The translations under genes were made by a program, and so were the position numbers. This document shows, piece by piece, positions 1 through 6,595 of a stretch of 64,000 nt of DNA (position 1 is the stretch's first letter; each line of letters begins with the position of its first letter). Source of the stretch: JASHPR01 sp963842355 (GTDB taxonomy: Bacteria > Actinomycetota > Actinomycetes > Streptosporangiales > Streptosporangiaceae); the NCBI GenBank assembly GCA_963842355.1, contig CAWJGC010000013.1, forward strand, positions 124,001 through 188,000, in the 5' to 3' direction. Under the pieces are notes generated by a model. It was not told where the DNA came from and made no database searches. It saw only the letters and a program-made list of their open reading frames with translations.

Positions 1-880
1 CCACCACGGTGCGGGTGCTGAGCACGCTGCTGCGGCCGGACCGGGGGGTGGCCCGGGTGGCCGGGCACGACGTGGTCACCGAGGCGGCCCAGGTACGCCG
101 CCATATCGGGCTCACCGGCCAGTACGCGGCGCTCGACGAGAGCCTGACCGGGCAGGCGAACCTGATCATGATCGGCCAGCTCGGCCGCCTGTCGAAGCGG
201 GAGGCCCGGCAGCGGGCCCGTGACCTGCTGGACCGCTTCGGCCTGGCCGGCGCGGCGGACCGCGGCGTCAAGACCTACTCGGGCGGCATGCGGCGGCGCC
301 TCGACCTGGCCGCCAGCCTGATGACCCGGCCGGGCATCCTGTTCCTGGACGAGCCGACGACCGGCCTCGACCTCCCCGGCCGCATGGTCACCTGGGACGC
401 CGTCCGGGGGCTCGCCGCCGCCGGGACCACCGTCCTGCTGACGACCCAGCATCTGGACGAGGCCGACCATCTGGCTGACCGGATCGCGGTCGTCGACCGG
501 GGGCAGGTGATCGCCGAGGGCACCTCGGCGGAGCTGAAGGCCAAGGTGGGCGGCGAGCGGGTGCAGGTGACCGTGGCTCCCGAGTCCGACCTGGCGGCGG
601 CCCGCGAGGTGCTGGGGCGGCACGCCGACGGGCCTCCGCAGGCCGACGCGGCGGCCCGGACCGTCGAGGCCCCGGTGACCAGCGGAGCCCGGCGGATGCC
701 CGGCATCGTCCGTGACCTGGACGCGGCGGGCGTTCTGTTCGACGATCTCGGGATCCGCGGCCCTCGCTCGACGACGTGTTCCTCACCTTCACCGGGCACG
801 CGGCCGGGAGCGTGCCCGCCGACCAGGAGCCGGAACGGAAGGCCCGGCGCTCGCCTGACCAGCAGAAGGAGCTCGTGTGA
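1..880 (+). CDS. DrrA-type ABC transporter ATP-binding protein, 5' truncated by window edge and frameshifted near its 3' end
   Basis: ATPase subunit of a daunorubicin-resistance-type exporter. The window opens just after Walker A (first residues TTVRVLSTLLRPD). Visible downstream are a Q-loop region (GLTGQYAALDE), the signature YSGGMRRRLDLA, Walker B LFLDEPTTGLD and the H-loop TTQHLDEA. At about 756-760 the frame is lost: one base is missing between CGC and GG. Reading on in the next frame from 758 gives RPSLDDVFLTFTGH, the usual DrrA C-terminal signature, and reaches TGA at 878-880, which overlaps the GTG of the permease gene. The frameshift is seen directly. Whether it is a sequencing indel or true inactivation cannot be told. 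The unshifted frame runs on to 917 as nonsense. Confidence 0.85.
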
Positions 881-1725
881 CCAGCGCGTCCCTGCCCATG
901 ACCAGCGCCGCGGATGAGACGATCCTGACCCGGGCCTGGTGGGCCGCGAAGAACACCTGGGTGCTCAGCCGGCGCAGCATCGCCCGGATCGCCCGCGAAC
1001 CGGAGCAGCTCATCGACGTGACGATCCAGCCGGTCATGTTCGTGCTGCTGTTCACCTACGTGTTCGGCTCGGCGATCCACCTGCCGGGCGGCGGCAGCTA
1101 CCACCAGTACCTGATCAGCGGGATGTTCGGGATGACGATGGCCGGCAGCGCCCCGGGCACCGCGGTCGGGCTCACCGCCGACATGTCCAGCGGCCTGATC
1201 GACCGGTTCCGGTCGCTGCCCATCGCCCGCTCCGCGGTGCTGGCCGGCCGCACCCTGTCCGACCTGCTGACCCTGTTGCTGGGCATCGTGGTACTCGCGG
1301 GCACCGGGCTGGTGGTCGGCTGGCGGATCTACAACGGGGCCGGCGATGCCCTCCTGGCCGTGGTCCTGTCCCTGCTGTTCGCGTTCGCGATGACCTGGGC
1401 GGGGGCCTGCGCGGGCATGGTGCTGCGCAGTCCCGAGAGCGCCCAGGCCCTGGGCTTCGTCGTGTTCCTGCCGCTGGGGTTCGTGTCGAACGCGTTCGTG
1501 CCCACCCAGGGGATGCCCGCCTGGCTGCGGGACTTCGCCAACTGGAACCCGCTGAGCGCGGTGGCGGCCATGTGCCGGAACCTGTTCGGCGGCAGCCCGG
1601 CCCCGGCGGTGCAGGCCTGGCCCATGCAGCATCCCGAGCTCGCCGTGCTCCTGTGGTCGGTAGCGCTGATCGCCGTGTTCGCCCCCACCGCGGTCTACCT
1701 GTACCGGCGCAAGGTCCTACGCTGA
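877..1725 (+). CDS. ABC-2 type permease, DrrB-like exporter subunit
   Basis: Membrane subunit that pairs with the preceding ATPase, 282 aa. The GTG start overlaps the shifted-frame stop of the ATPase (GTGA), so the two are translationally coupled. After a cytosolic N terminus there are about six hydrophobic segments, starting near VMFVLLFTYVFGSAI and ending with AVLLWSVALIAVFAPTAVYLY. The ABC-2 region includes PEQLIDVTIQPVMF and GLIDRFRSLPIARSAVL, typical of DrrB proteins. The substrate is unknown; drug or lipid export is inferred from family only. Its 3' end overlaps the convergent nickel permease gene by 9 bases. Confidence 0.9.
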   Translation: MTSASLPMTSAADETILTRAWWAAKNTWVLSRRSIARIAREPEQLIDVTIQPVMFVLLFTYVFGSAIHLPGGGSYHQYLISGMFGMTMAGSAPGTAVGLTADMSSGLIDRFRSLPIARSAVLAGRTLSDLLTLLLGIVVLAGTGLVVGWRIYNGAGDALLAVVLSLLFAFAMTWAGACAGMVLRSPESAQALGFVVFLPLGFVSNAFVPTQGMPAWLRDFANWNPLSAVAAMCRNLFGGSPAPAVQAWPMQHPELAVLLWSVALIAVFAPTAVYLYRRKVLR

Positions 1726-2817
1726 GCTCCGGTCCGCCTCCCACTTCCGCTCGATCTGGCCGAAGTGCCAGATGGCCAGCGCGACGCCCCAGGTGACGAC
1801 GAAGACCCCGACGATCACGAAACCCGCGGTGTTGATGTTGAAGTTCTGCAGGAACGACCAGAACGAGCCGGTGCGGTGGGTGTCCTGGGCGAGCAGCCCG
1901 AGCAGCTCGACGACCCCGACGAACACCGCGACGAAGACCGACAGGCCGGTGATCGTGAGGTTGTAGTAGACCTTGCGGACCGGCCGGGCGAACGCCCAGT
2001 CGTAGGCGAAGTTCATGAAGCAGCCGTCGATGGTGTCGAACAGGCTCATGCCCGCCGCGAACAGGATCGGCAACGACAGGATCGCGTAGAACGGCAGCCC
2101 GCTGACCACCGCCGACCCGGCCAGGACCAGCAGCGCGACCTCGGTGGCCGTGTCGAAGCCCAGCCCGAACAGGAAGCCGATCGGGTACATCTTCCATGGC
2201 GCGTCGACCCGGCGGGCCAGCGGGCCGAGGAACCGGTTCATCAGGCCGCGCTGGTTGAGCTGCTCCTCCAGTTCGGCGTCGCTGAACCGGCCGGTACGCA
2301 TCTCCCGGAACACCCGGGTGATCCCGGTCAGGACCACCAGGTTCAGCGCGGCGATCAGGAAGAGGAAGAAGCCGGAGACGCAGGTGCCGATGATGTTCGT
2401 GTAGTACTGCAGGTGCGAGCTGGAGTTCTTGACCTGCTCGTCCAGGCCGCGGATCCCGAAGTTGAGCAGCATGGCGAGCACGAACACCACCGAGGAGTGG
2501 CCCAGGGAGAAGAAGAACCCGGTCGACAGCGGCCGCTTGCCCTCGCTGACCAGCTTGCGGGTGGTGTTGTCGATGGCCGCGATGTGATCGGCGTCGAAGG
2601 CGTGCCGCATGCCCAGGGTGTAGGCCAGGATCCCGGTGCCGACGCCGAAGACCTCGGTCTTGGTGATGTGGTAGTGACCGCTCAGGGCGGTGGCCAGCAT
2701 GACCCAGCCCGCCACGTTGAGCCCGACGACCGTGACGGTCATGCCGCCGACCCGGGCCCATTCCGCCGGGGCCAGCCCGTGGCGAATCCGCGCCAGGCGG
2801 GCTCGCGGGTCGGCCAT
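1717..2817 (-). CDS. NiCoT-family nickel/cobalt permease (HoxN/NixA type)
   Basis: Secondary transporter for Ni2+ or Co2+, 366 aa, about eight membrane segments. The family signature RHAFDADHIAAIDNTTRK (HX4DH) lies in TM2, followed by GFFFSLGHSSVV and LGFDTATEVALL in later helices and FDTIDGCFMNFAYDWAF, all hallmark NiCoT motifs. The ATG start gives a short basic N terminus. A Nur-type operator lies about 50 bases upstream (2868-2884), so nickel-responsive repression is likely and nickel, rather than cobalt, is the favoured substrate (inference). The STAS-like gene upstream is on the same strand with a 72-base gap that holds the operator. Confidence 0.93.
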   Translation of the reverse strand: MADPRARLARIRHGLAPAEWARVGGMTVTVVGLNVAGWVMLATALSGHYHITKTEVFGVGTGILAYTLGMRHAFDADHIAAIDNTTRKLVSEGKRPLSTGFFFSLGHSSVVFVLAMLLNFGIRGLDEQVKNSSSHLQYYTNIIGTCVSGFFLFLIAALNLVVLTGITRVFREMRTGRFSDAELEEQLNQRGLMNRFLGPLARRVDAPWKMYPIGFLFGLGFDTATEVALLVLAGSAVVSGLPFYAILSLPILFAAGMSLFDTIDGCFMNFAYDWAFARPVRKVYYNLTITGLSVFVAVFVGVVELLGLLAQDTHRTGSFWSFLQNFNINTAGFVIVGVFVVTWGVALAIWHFGQIERKWEADRSSA

Positions 2818-2867
2818 CGGGCGGGCACCCTTCTTGCGGGGATCTGGCTGGCACCACTGTAAAGCTA

Positions 2868-2884
2868 TTGCGAATAACTTGCAA
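2868..2884 (-). promoter_or_regulatory. Nur box (nickel-responsive FUR-family operator)
   Basis: TTGCGA, five bases, TTGCAA. The Streptomyces Nur consensus is tTGCaa-N5-ttGCAA, so 11 of 12 arm positions match and the spacing is exact. A longer dyad TATTGC/GCAATA (2866-2871, 2881-2886) covers the same place. It lies directly upstream of the nickel permease start. Confidence 0.75.
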
Positions 2885-2889
2885 TAACC

Positions 2890-3126
2890 TCAGATGCGCA
2901 GGCAGGTGATGACGTCGGACAGGCCCGCCAGGTCGATCAGTTCCCGCAGCCGGACGGGTGCGTCGCGGATCCGGATCGAGCAGCCGAGGCGGCCAGCGGC
3001 GAGTTGCAGCCGCGCCAGGCGGTCGACCACGGACAGGTCCGGCTGCAGGCCTTCCGGCAGCGGCCAGCAGGCCACCTCGGCGCCGCCGTGCACGACGACC
3101 ACTTGCGGCGTCGGTTCGTACGACGG
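2890..3126 (-). CDS. Small STAS-like domain protein
   Basis: About 78 aa from ATG at 3126 (MPSYEPTP); an in-frame GTG at 3147 would add seven residues and neither start has a clear ribosome site. The central stretch LSVVDRLARLQLAAGRLGC followed by RELIDLAGLSDVI resembles the helix-strand-helix end of STAS/MlaB-type anti-sigma-antagonist folds. The phosphorylatable-serine motif of SpoIIAA is not evident. It sits upstream of the nickel permease with the Nur box between them, so they need not be co-transcribed. Function unknown; the family call is by resemblance. Confidence 0.6.
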   Translation of the reverse strand, partial: PSYEPTPQVVVVHGGAEVACWPLPEGLQPDLSVVDRLARLQLAAGRLGCSIRIRDAPVRLRELIDLAGLSDVITCLRI

Positions 3127-3279
3127 CATAACAGCTACGACGACCACCGCGAGCCGAACTCATCTGGCTCGCGCCCGATTCCGGTGATCGCGGGGCCTCA
3201 GGCTCGGCCGGCGCCACGGGCTCGCCGGTTGCGGGCGTTCTGCGTCCCGGGTGGTCGGCAGGCGCCGCCGGCCACCCGC

Positions 3280-3350
3280 GCTCCAGGGGCCCGATGGTCG
3301 GGCGGCCGCCTCTAAAGCGGCGATGGCAGGTTCGATTCCCGCCTGGGGCA
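3280..3350 (+). tRNA. Candidate tRNA with anticodon CUA (amber-reading), compact D arm
   Basis: Full cloverleaf by eye. The acceptor stem is GCTCCAG (3280-3286) with CTGGGGC (3343-3349), 7/7 pairs including one G-U, then discriminator A. The D stem is GCCC/GGGC (3289-3292, 3300-3303), extendable to 5 bp around loop ATGGT. The anticodon stem is GCCGC/GCGGC, 5/5, with loop CTCTAAA (3310-3316), giving U33 and anticodon CTA at 3312-3314. The variable loop is GATG. The T arm is GCAGG-TTCGATT-CCCGC with one A-C mismatch. CCA is not encoded, as usual in actinobacteria. Odd points: G instead of U at position 8, no A14, a 5-base D-loop. The anticodon loop equals that of tRNA-Pyl, but the T-loop is canonical. 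It could be a suppressor tRNA or a decayed tRNA-like sequence. Confidence 0.6.
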
Positions 3351-3440
3351 CCGCGTTGCCCTCACGTTTGGCACGTCCGGACACCGGGGTCACCGGCCGG
3401 CGAGGCTGGCGCGAACTCCGCCGCCGTTTTCGGGCCGCAT

Positions 3441-3730
3441 GCGGTTCCCGGGTACCCGGGTACCCGGGTTCCCGGCACCCGGGCCGGATGCCCGGTTCCC
3501 GGGCCGGATGCCCGGTTCCCGGGCCGGATGCCCGGTTCCCGGGCCGGATGCCCGGTTCCCGGGCCGGATGCCCGGTTCCCGGGCCGGATGCCCGGTTCCC
3601 GGGCCGGATGCCCGGTTCCCGGGCCGGATGCCCGGTTCCCGGGCCGGATGCCCGGTTCCCGGGCCGGATGCCCGGCACCCGGGCCGGATGCCCGGCACCC
3701 GGGCCGGATGCCCGGTTCCCGGGCCGGATT
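3441..3730. repeat. Tandem array, 20-bp unit, about 13 copies
   Basis: Near-identical 20-bp units built from GGCCGGATGCCCGGTTCCCG; two copies carry GCACCC in place of GTTCCC. It is preceded by shorter GGGTACCC-type repeats. Each unit contains CCCGGG. The unit length is not a multiple of three, so all frames are open, but the translations are artefacts of the repeat. It ends in an AT-richer stretch (3730-3775). No gene is seen across 3351-3927. Confidence 0.9.
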
Positions 3731-3813
3731 TGCTGTCCTGCTTATACACTTTTATCCATGCTAGCTACTATTCCTCCCGCGCTCGCAACCCGTCGCCGCG
3801 GCTATCCGCCCGC

Positions 3814-3861
3814 ATGAATGTGAGTTCAGTGCACACCCGTGTACACCATCTCCACATTCAT
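3814..3861. promoter_or_regulatory. Inverted repeat with nested dyad downstream of the SnoaL-like gene
   Basis: Perfect 9-bp arms ATGAATGTG (3814-3822) and CACATTCAT (3853-3861) enclose a second imperfect dyad, TGCACAC-CC-GTGTACA. It lies between the repeat array and the 3' end of the minus-strand SnoaL-like gene. It could be a terminator-like hairpin or an operator; nothing decides between them. Confidence 0.35.
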
Positions 3862-3927
3862 CACCGGCTGCGCCGGTACGAGAGCTGGCAGGGCTTCACT
3901 TCGGAGGCCGCGCAGGCCGGCGGCGCG

Positions 3928-4394
3928 TCACCGCCCGGCCGCGCGGGCCGGCGACTGGTCCTTCAGGGCGGTGACGATCTCGTCCAGCCGGCCGAGCGCC
4001 CGGGCGAGGCCGAGGTGGTCGACGTAGTCCCGGGAGCTGACGATCTGCCCGTCACGGACGCGGATCACGAAGATGCCGGGCAGCGCGAAGGGCTCGCCGG
4101 TACCGGGAACTGTGCCCCGGTACTCGAACTCGGCCACGATCACCTCGGGGTCAGCGGTTTCGTGGATCGTGATGTTGGCCGGCTCGAAGCGCACGTCGCC
4201 GATTACGTCGTCCAGCCGGCGAAATGCTCGTGCAACTGTTCGCGAGTGAGCAGCGGGGGCGCTCGGAACGGGTCCAGCGGGTGCACCACGTTGGTGTGCT
4301 CGGCGTACAGGCCGGGCAGGTCATCCCACTTGCGATCGCAGACGCCGTGGACGAGTTCGAGGAAGACCTCACGGGGGCTGAGCGGCTGGGCCAT
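3928..4394 (-). pseudogene. SnoaL/NTF2-like protein, frameshifted
   Basis: Small alpha+beta-barrel protein of the SnoaL-like nuclear-transport-factor-2 superfamily. The first frame starts at ATG 4394 (MAQPLSPREVFLELVHG) behind a GGAG site and ends at 4203 after HEHFAGWTT. The second frame picks up just before (RRLDDVIGDVRFEPANITIH) and runs to the stop at 3928 through VIVAEFEYRG and GIFVIRVRDGQIVSSRDYVDHLG, a standard SnoaL-like C-terminal half. One missing base near 4205-4215 explains the break. It has a strong promoter under twin operators and faces the TetR gene. The function of the intact protein is unknown. Confidence 0.75.
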
Positions 4395-4448
4395 CGGGAT
4401 CTCCGATCGTGGAGCGAGGAGCATCGGGCGCGCGGCGCCGGTACTATC

Positions 4449-4486
4449 CGGAGTGGGGACTCCGACTATACGGAGTGGTGACTCCG
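4449..4486. promoter_or_regulatory. Twin palindromic operator, probable TetR binding site
   Basis: Two tandem palindromes, CGGAGT-GGGG-ACTCCG (4449-4464) and CGGAGT-GGTG-ACTCCG (4471-4486), inside a 22-bp direct repeat with two mismatches. The second copy fills the -35/-10 spacer of the minus-strand promoter, so binding would block it. The TetR gene at 4660 faces away from it. Confidence 0.7.
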
Positions 4487-4494
4487 GATGTCAA
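4465..4494 (-). promoter_or_regulatory. Sigma70-like promoter of the SnoaL-like gene
   Basis: On the minus strand, TTGACA (4489-4494), an 18-bp spacer and TATAGT (4465-4470). This is one of the best housekeeping-type promoters in the window, and the twin palindromic operator covers it. Confidence 0.7.
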
Positions 4495-4659
4495 GGCGGA
4501 GCGAGATGGCGTGGTGAGTGCGGCGGCGCGGCGGGCGAGATGGCGTGGTGAGTGAGGCGGCGTGGCGGGCGCGGCGGGCGCGGCGGGCGAGGCGGCGCGG
4601 CGGGCGCGGCGGGCGCGGCGGCGCGGCGGGCGAGGCGGCGCGGTGAGTGAGGCGGCGCG
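4495..4659. repeat. GC-rich degenerate tandem repeats before the TetR start
   Basis: Low-complexity GGCGGGCGCGGCGGGCGA-type repeats. A 17-bp unit beginning GTGAGTGAGGCGG occurs at 4643 and again at 4660, where its GTG is the assigned TetR start, so the 5' end of the gene has been duplicated upstream. Confidence 0.75.
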
Positions 4660-5271
4660 GTGAGTGAGGCGGAGAGCGCGGGGGGTGGCACGAGCGGAAG
4701 GCCGCTGCGCGCTGACGCCCGCACCAATCGCGTCCGGGTCCTGGACGCCGCCGAGGAGGTCTTCGGCCGCGGGGGGGAGTCAGCCTCGACCGAGGAGGTG
4801 GCGCGCCTGGCCGGGGTGGGCATCGCGACGGTGTTCCGCCATTTCCCGACCAAGGCCGCGCTGCTCGAGGCGGTGCTGGTCCGGCGGTTCGAGCGGTTGC
4901 GTGACCGGGCGGCCGGGCTGGCCAGCGCCGCGGAGCCCGGCCCCGCGTTCTTTGACTTCTTCGGCCACATGGTCGCCGACGCGGCGGGCAAGATCGCGAT
5001 CGCCGAGGCCCTGGCCGACGCGGGCGGAGATGCCCCCGGCCGTGCGGCGCGGGCCTCCGGAGAGCTGGAACGAGCCGTCGGAGCCCTGCTCGGCCGCGCC
5101 CAGGAGGCCGGGGCCGTGCGGAAGGACATCGGGCTCCCCGAGCTCTACGCGCTGCTCATCGGGGCATCACGCGCCACCGCGTTCGCGCACCTCGACGAGG
5201 ACGTGCAGGCCCGCGCCCTCGGCATCATCTTCGACGGCCTGGCCGGCCCGCAGCGGGATGCTGGGGGTTAG
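4660..5271 (+). CDS. TetR/AcrR-family transcriptional regulator
   Basis: 203 aa one-component repressor. The N-terminal helix-turn-helix domain (about residues 24-70) reads RVLDAAEEVFGRGG, then STEEVARLAGVGIATVFRHFPTK, the classic TetR pattern. The ligand domain carries LERAVGALLGRAQEAGAVRKDI and a GLPELYALLIGA helix, as in many actinomycete TetR proteins. The GTG start is ambiguous because the same bases are repeated 17 bp upstream and no clear ribosome site exists. It is divergent from the SnoaL-like gene; the twin palindromes at 4449-4486 are its likely target. Confidence 0.9.
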   Translation: MSEAESAGGGTSGRPLRADARTNRVRVLDAAEEVFGRGGESASTEEVARLAGVGIATVFRHFPTKAALLEAVLVRRFERLRDRAAGLASAAEPGPAFFDFFGHMVADAAGKIAIAEALADAGGDAPGRAARASGELERAVGALLGRAQEAGAVRKDIGLPELYALLIGASRATAFAHLDEDVQARALGIIFDGLAGPQRDAGG

Positions 5272-5287
5272 GGGCCGGCCGGGCTAG

Positions 5288-5463
5288 CCCGTCCGCCCGC
5301 GGGCGGGGCCGCCCGGGCCGGGCTACCTCGTCCGGCTATCCCGTCCGGCCGCGGGCGGGGCCGCCCGGGCCGGGCTACCTCGTCCGGCTATCCCGTCCGG
5401 CCGCGGGCGGGGCCGCCCGGGCCGGGCTACCTCGTCCGGGCTAGCCCGTCCGCCCGCGGGCGC
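5288..5463. repeat. Tandem repeat, 52-bp period, about three copies
   Basis: Units starting CGCGGGCGGGGCCGCCCGGG recur at 5298, 5350 and 5402, exactly 52 bp apart, with flanking partial copies ending CTAGCCCGTCCG. Each unit is self-complementary (GGGCGGGGCC/GGCCGCCC) and could act as a terminator between the convergent TetR and YbaK genes. No gene is seen here. Confidence 0.85.
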
Positions 5464-5472
5464 GACTTGGAT

Positions 5473-5982
5473 CTAGTCGGTCAGCCGGGCGGGGGGCCGG
5501 GAGATGGGGGCGACGGTCGCGTTCGAGGCTCTGATGAGATCGGCGGGAGCAAGCTCGATCTCCAGGCCGCGCAGGCCGGCGCTGCAGAAGACGGTCGGGA
5601 AATCAAGCGCGGCCGAGTCGAGCACCACGGGCAGCCGCTTGCGCTGGCCCAGCGGGGAGATGCCGCCGGCCACGTAGCCGGTCGCGCGCTCGGCCGCGGC
5701 GACGTCGGCCATGGCCGCCTTCTTGCCGCCGACCGCCGCGGCCAGGGCCTTGAGGTCGAGCTGGGCCGCGACCGGCACCACGCCGACGGTCAGCGTGCCG
5801 TCCACGTCGGCGATCAGGGTCTTGAACACCCGCCCGGGCGGGACGCCCAGGGCCTCGCTGGCCTCGGCGCCGTACGACCCGCGCCGCAGGTCATGCTCGT
5901 AGGCGTGCACCGTGTGCGGGATGCCCTGCCCGGCCAGCAGGGCCGTCGCCGCGGTGCCTCGTCCTGCCACGCTGCGCAGCAT
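5473..5982 (-). CDS. ybaK: YbaK/EbsC-type aminoacyl-tRNA deacylase
   Basis: 169 aa single-domain editing enzyme that hydrolyses mischarged Cys-tRNA(Pro) and related aminoacyl-tRNAs in the cytoplasm. Family features: LLAGQGIPHTVHAYEHD, EALGVPPGRVFKTLIADVDG (with the conserved Lys of VFKTL), a GGKKAAMAD helix and GYVAGGISPLGQRKRLPVVLD near the C terminus. The ATG at 5982 is two bases after the stop of the upstream acetyltransferase gene, so the pair is co-translated. The frame extends upstream but without family similarity. Confidence 0.9.
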   Translation of the reverse strand: MLRSVAGRGTAATALLAGQGIPHTVHAYEHDLRRGSYGAEASEALGVPPGRVFKTLIADVDGTLTVGVVPVAAQLDLKALAAAVGGKKAAMADVAAAERATGYVAGGISPLGQRKRLPVVLDSAALDFPTVFCSAGLRGLEIELAPADLIRASNATVAPISRPPARLTD

Positions 5983-5984
5983 AG

Positions 5985-6533
5985 TCAGCCGGAGGCGGTC
6001 AGGTCGCGCTGCATCAGCACGGTGTCGACCCAGCGGCCGTGCTTGCGGCCCACGGCCATGAGCCGGCCCGCGTGGGCGAAGCCGAGCGAGCGGTGCAGGG
6101 CCACCGACGCGCCGTCGCCGGCGTCGGCGATGACCGCGACGACCTGACGCACGTCCGCCTGCGCGCACCGGGCCAGCAGCGCGCCGAGCAGCGCGCGGCC
6201 GAGCCCCCGGCCGGTCCGGTCCGGCGCCAGGTAGACCGTGTCCTCGACCGTCTGCCGGTAGGCCGGCTTAAGACGCCACGGACTGGCGTAGGCGTATCCG
6301 GCCACCTCGCCACCCATGCTCGCGACCAGGAACGGGAGCCCCCGGCCGGTCACGTCGTCCAGCCGCTGCCGCCAGTCCGCGACCGACGGCGGGGTGTCCT
6401 CGAACGTGACGACGCTGCCGGTGACGTAGTGCGCGAAGACGGCGGCCACCCGCTCCAGATCCGCGGGCGCCGCCGGGCCGATGACCACGCCGGTGTCTCC
6501 CGCGTCTCCCGCTCGCCCAGCTTTGGCTGACAC
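5985..6533 (-). CDS. GNAT N-acetyltransferase, phosphinothricin acetyltransferase-like
   Basis: 182 aa from GTG at 6533. GNAT fold: IGPAAPADLERVAAVFAHYV at the N terminus, then FLVASMGGEVAGYAYASPW, the acetyl-CoA loop region DRTGRGLGRALLGALLARC (R/Q-x-x-G-x-G/A) and SLGFAHAGRLMAVGRKHGRW with VDTVLMQRDL, typical of the Pat/Bar subgroup that acetylates phosphinothricin, methionine sulfone and similar amines. The physiological substrate is not known. It lies two bases upstream of ybaK. Confidence 0.88.
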   Translation of the reverse strand: MSAKAGRAGDAGDTGVVIGPAAPADLERVAAVFAHYVTGSVVTFEDTPPSVADWRQRLDDVTGRGLPFLVASMGGEVAGYAYASPWRLKPAYRQTVEDTVYLAPDRTGRGLGRALLGALLARCAQADVRQVVAVIADAGDGASVALHRSLGFAHAGRLMAVGRKHGRWVDTVLMQRDLTASG

Positions 6534-6595
6534 GGCACCGAGACTAGCCGCGGCCCTGGCCGGAGCCCGCGCGTACCAGGTCCGCGTGGCCAGTC

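Noticed and set aside
1765..2862. 365-aa plus-strand frame over the nickel permease
   Set aside because: Antisense shadow of a gene with clear NiCoT motifs; composition is the Asp/Gln/Arg-rich pattern typical of complementary frames in GC-rich DNA.
3441..3730. CRISPR array
   Set aside because: Contiguous 20-bp units with no spacers.
3160..3817. Long open frames on both strands across the 20-bp array (Pro/Gly/Arg repeats)
   Set aside because: They arise because the 20-bp unit has no stop in any frame; they lack a ribosome site, differ in every frame and run through the tRNA-like gene.
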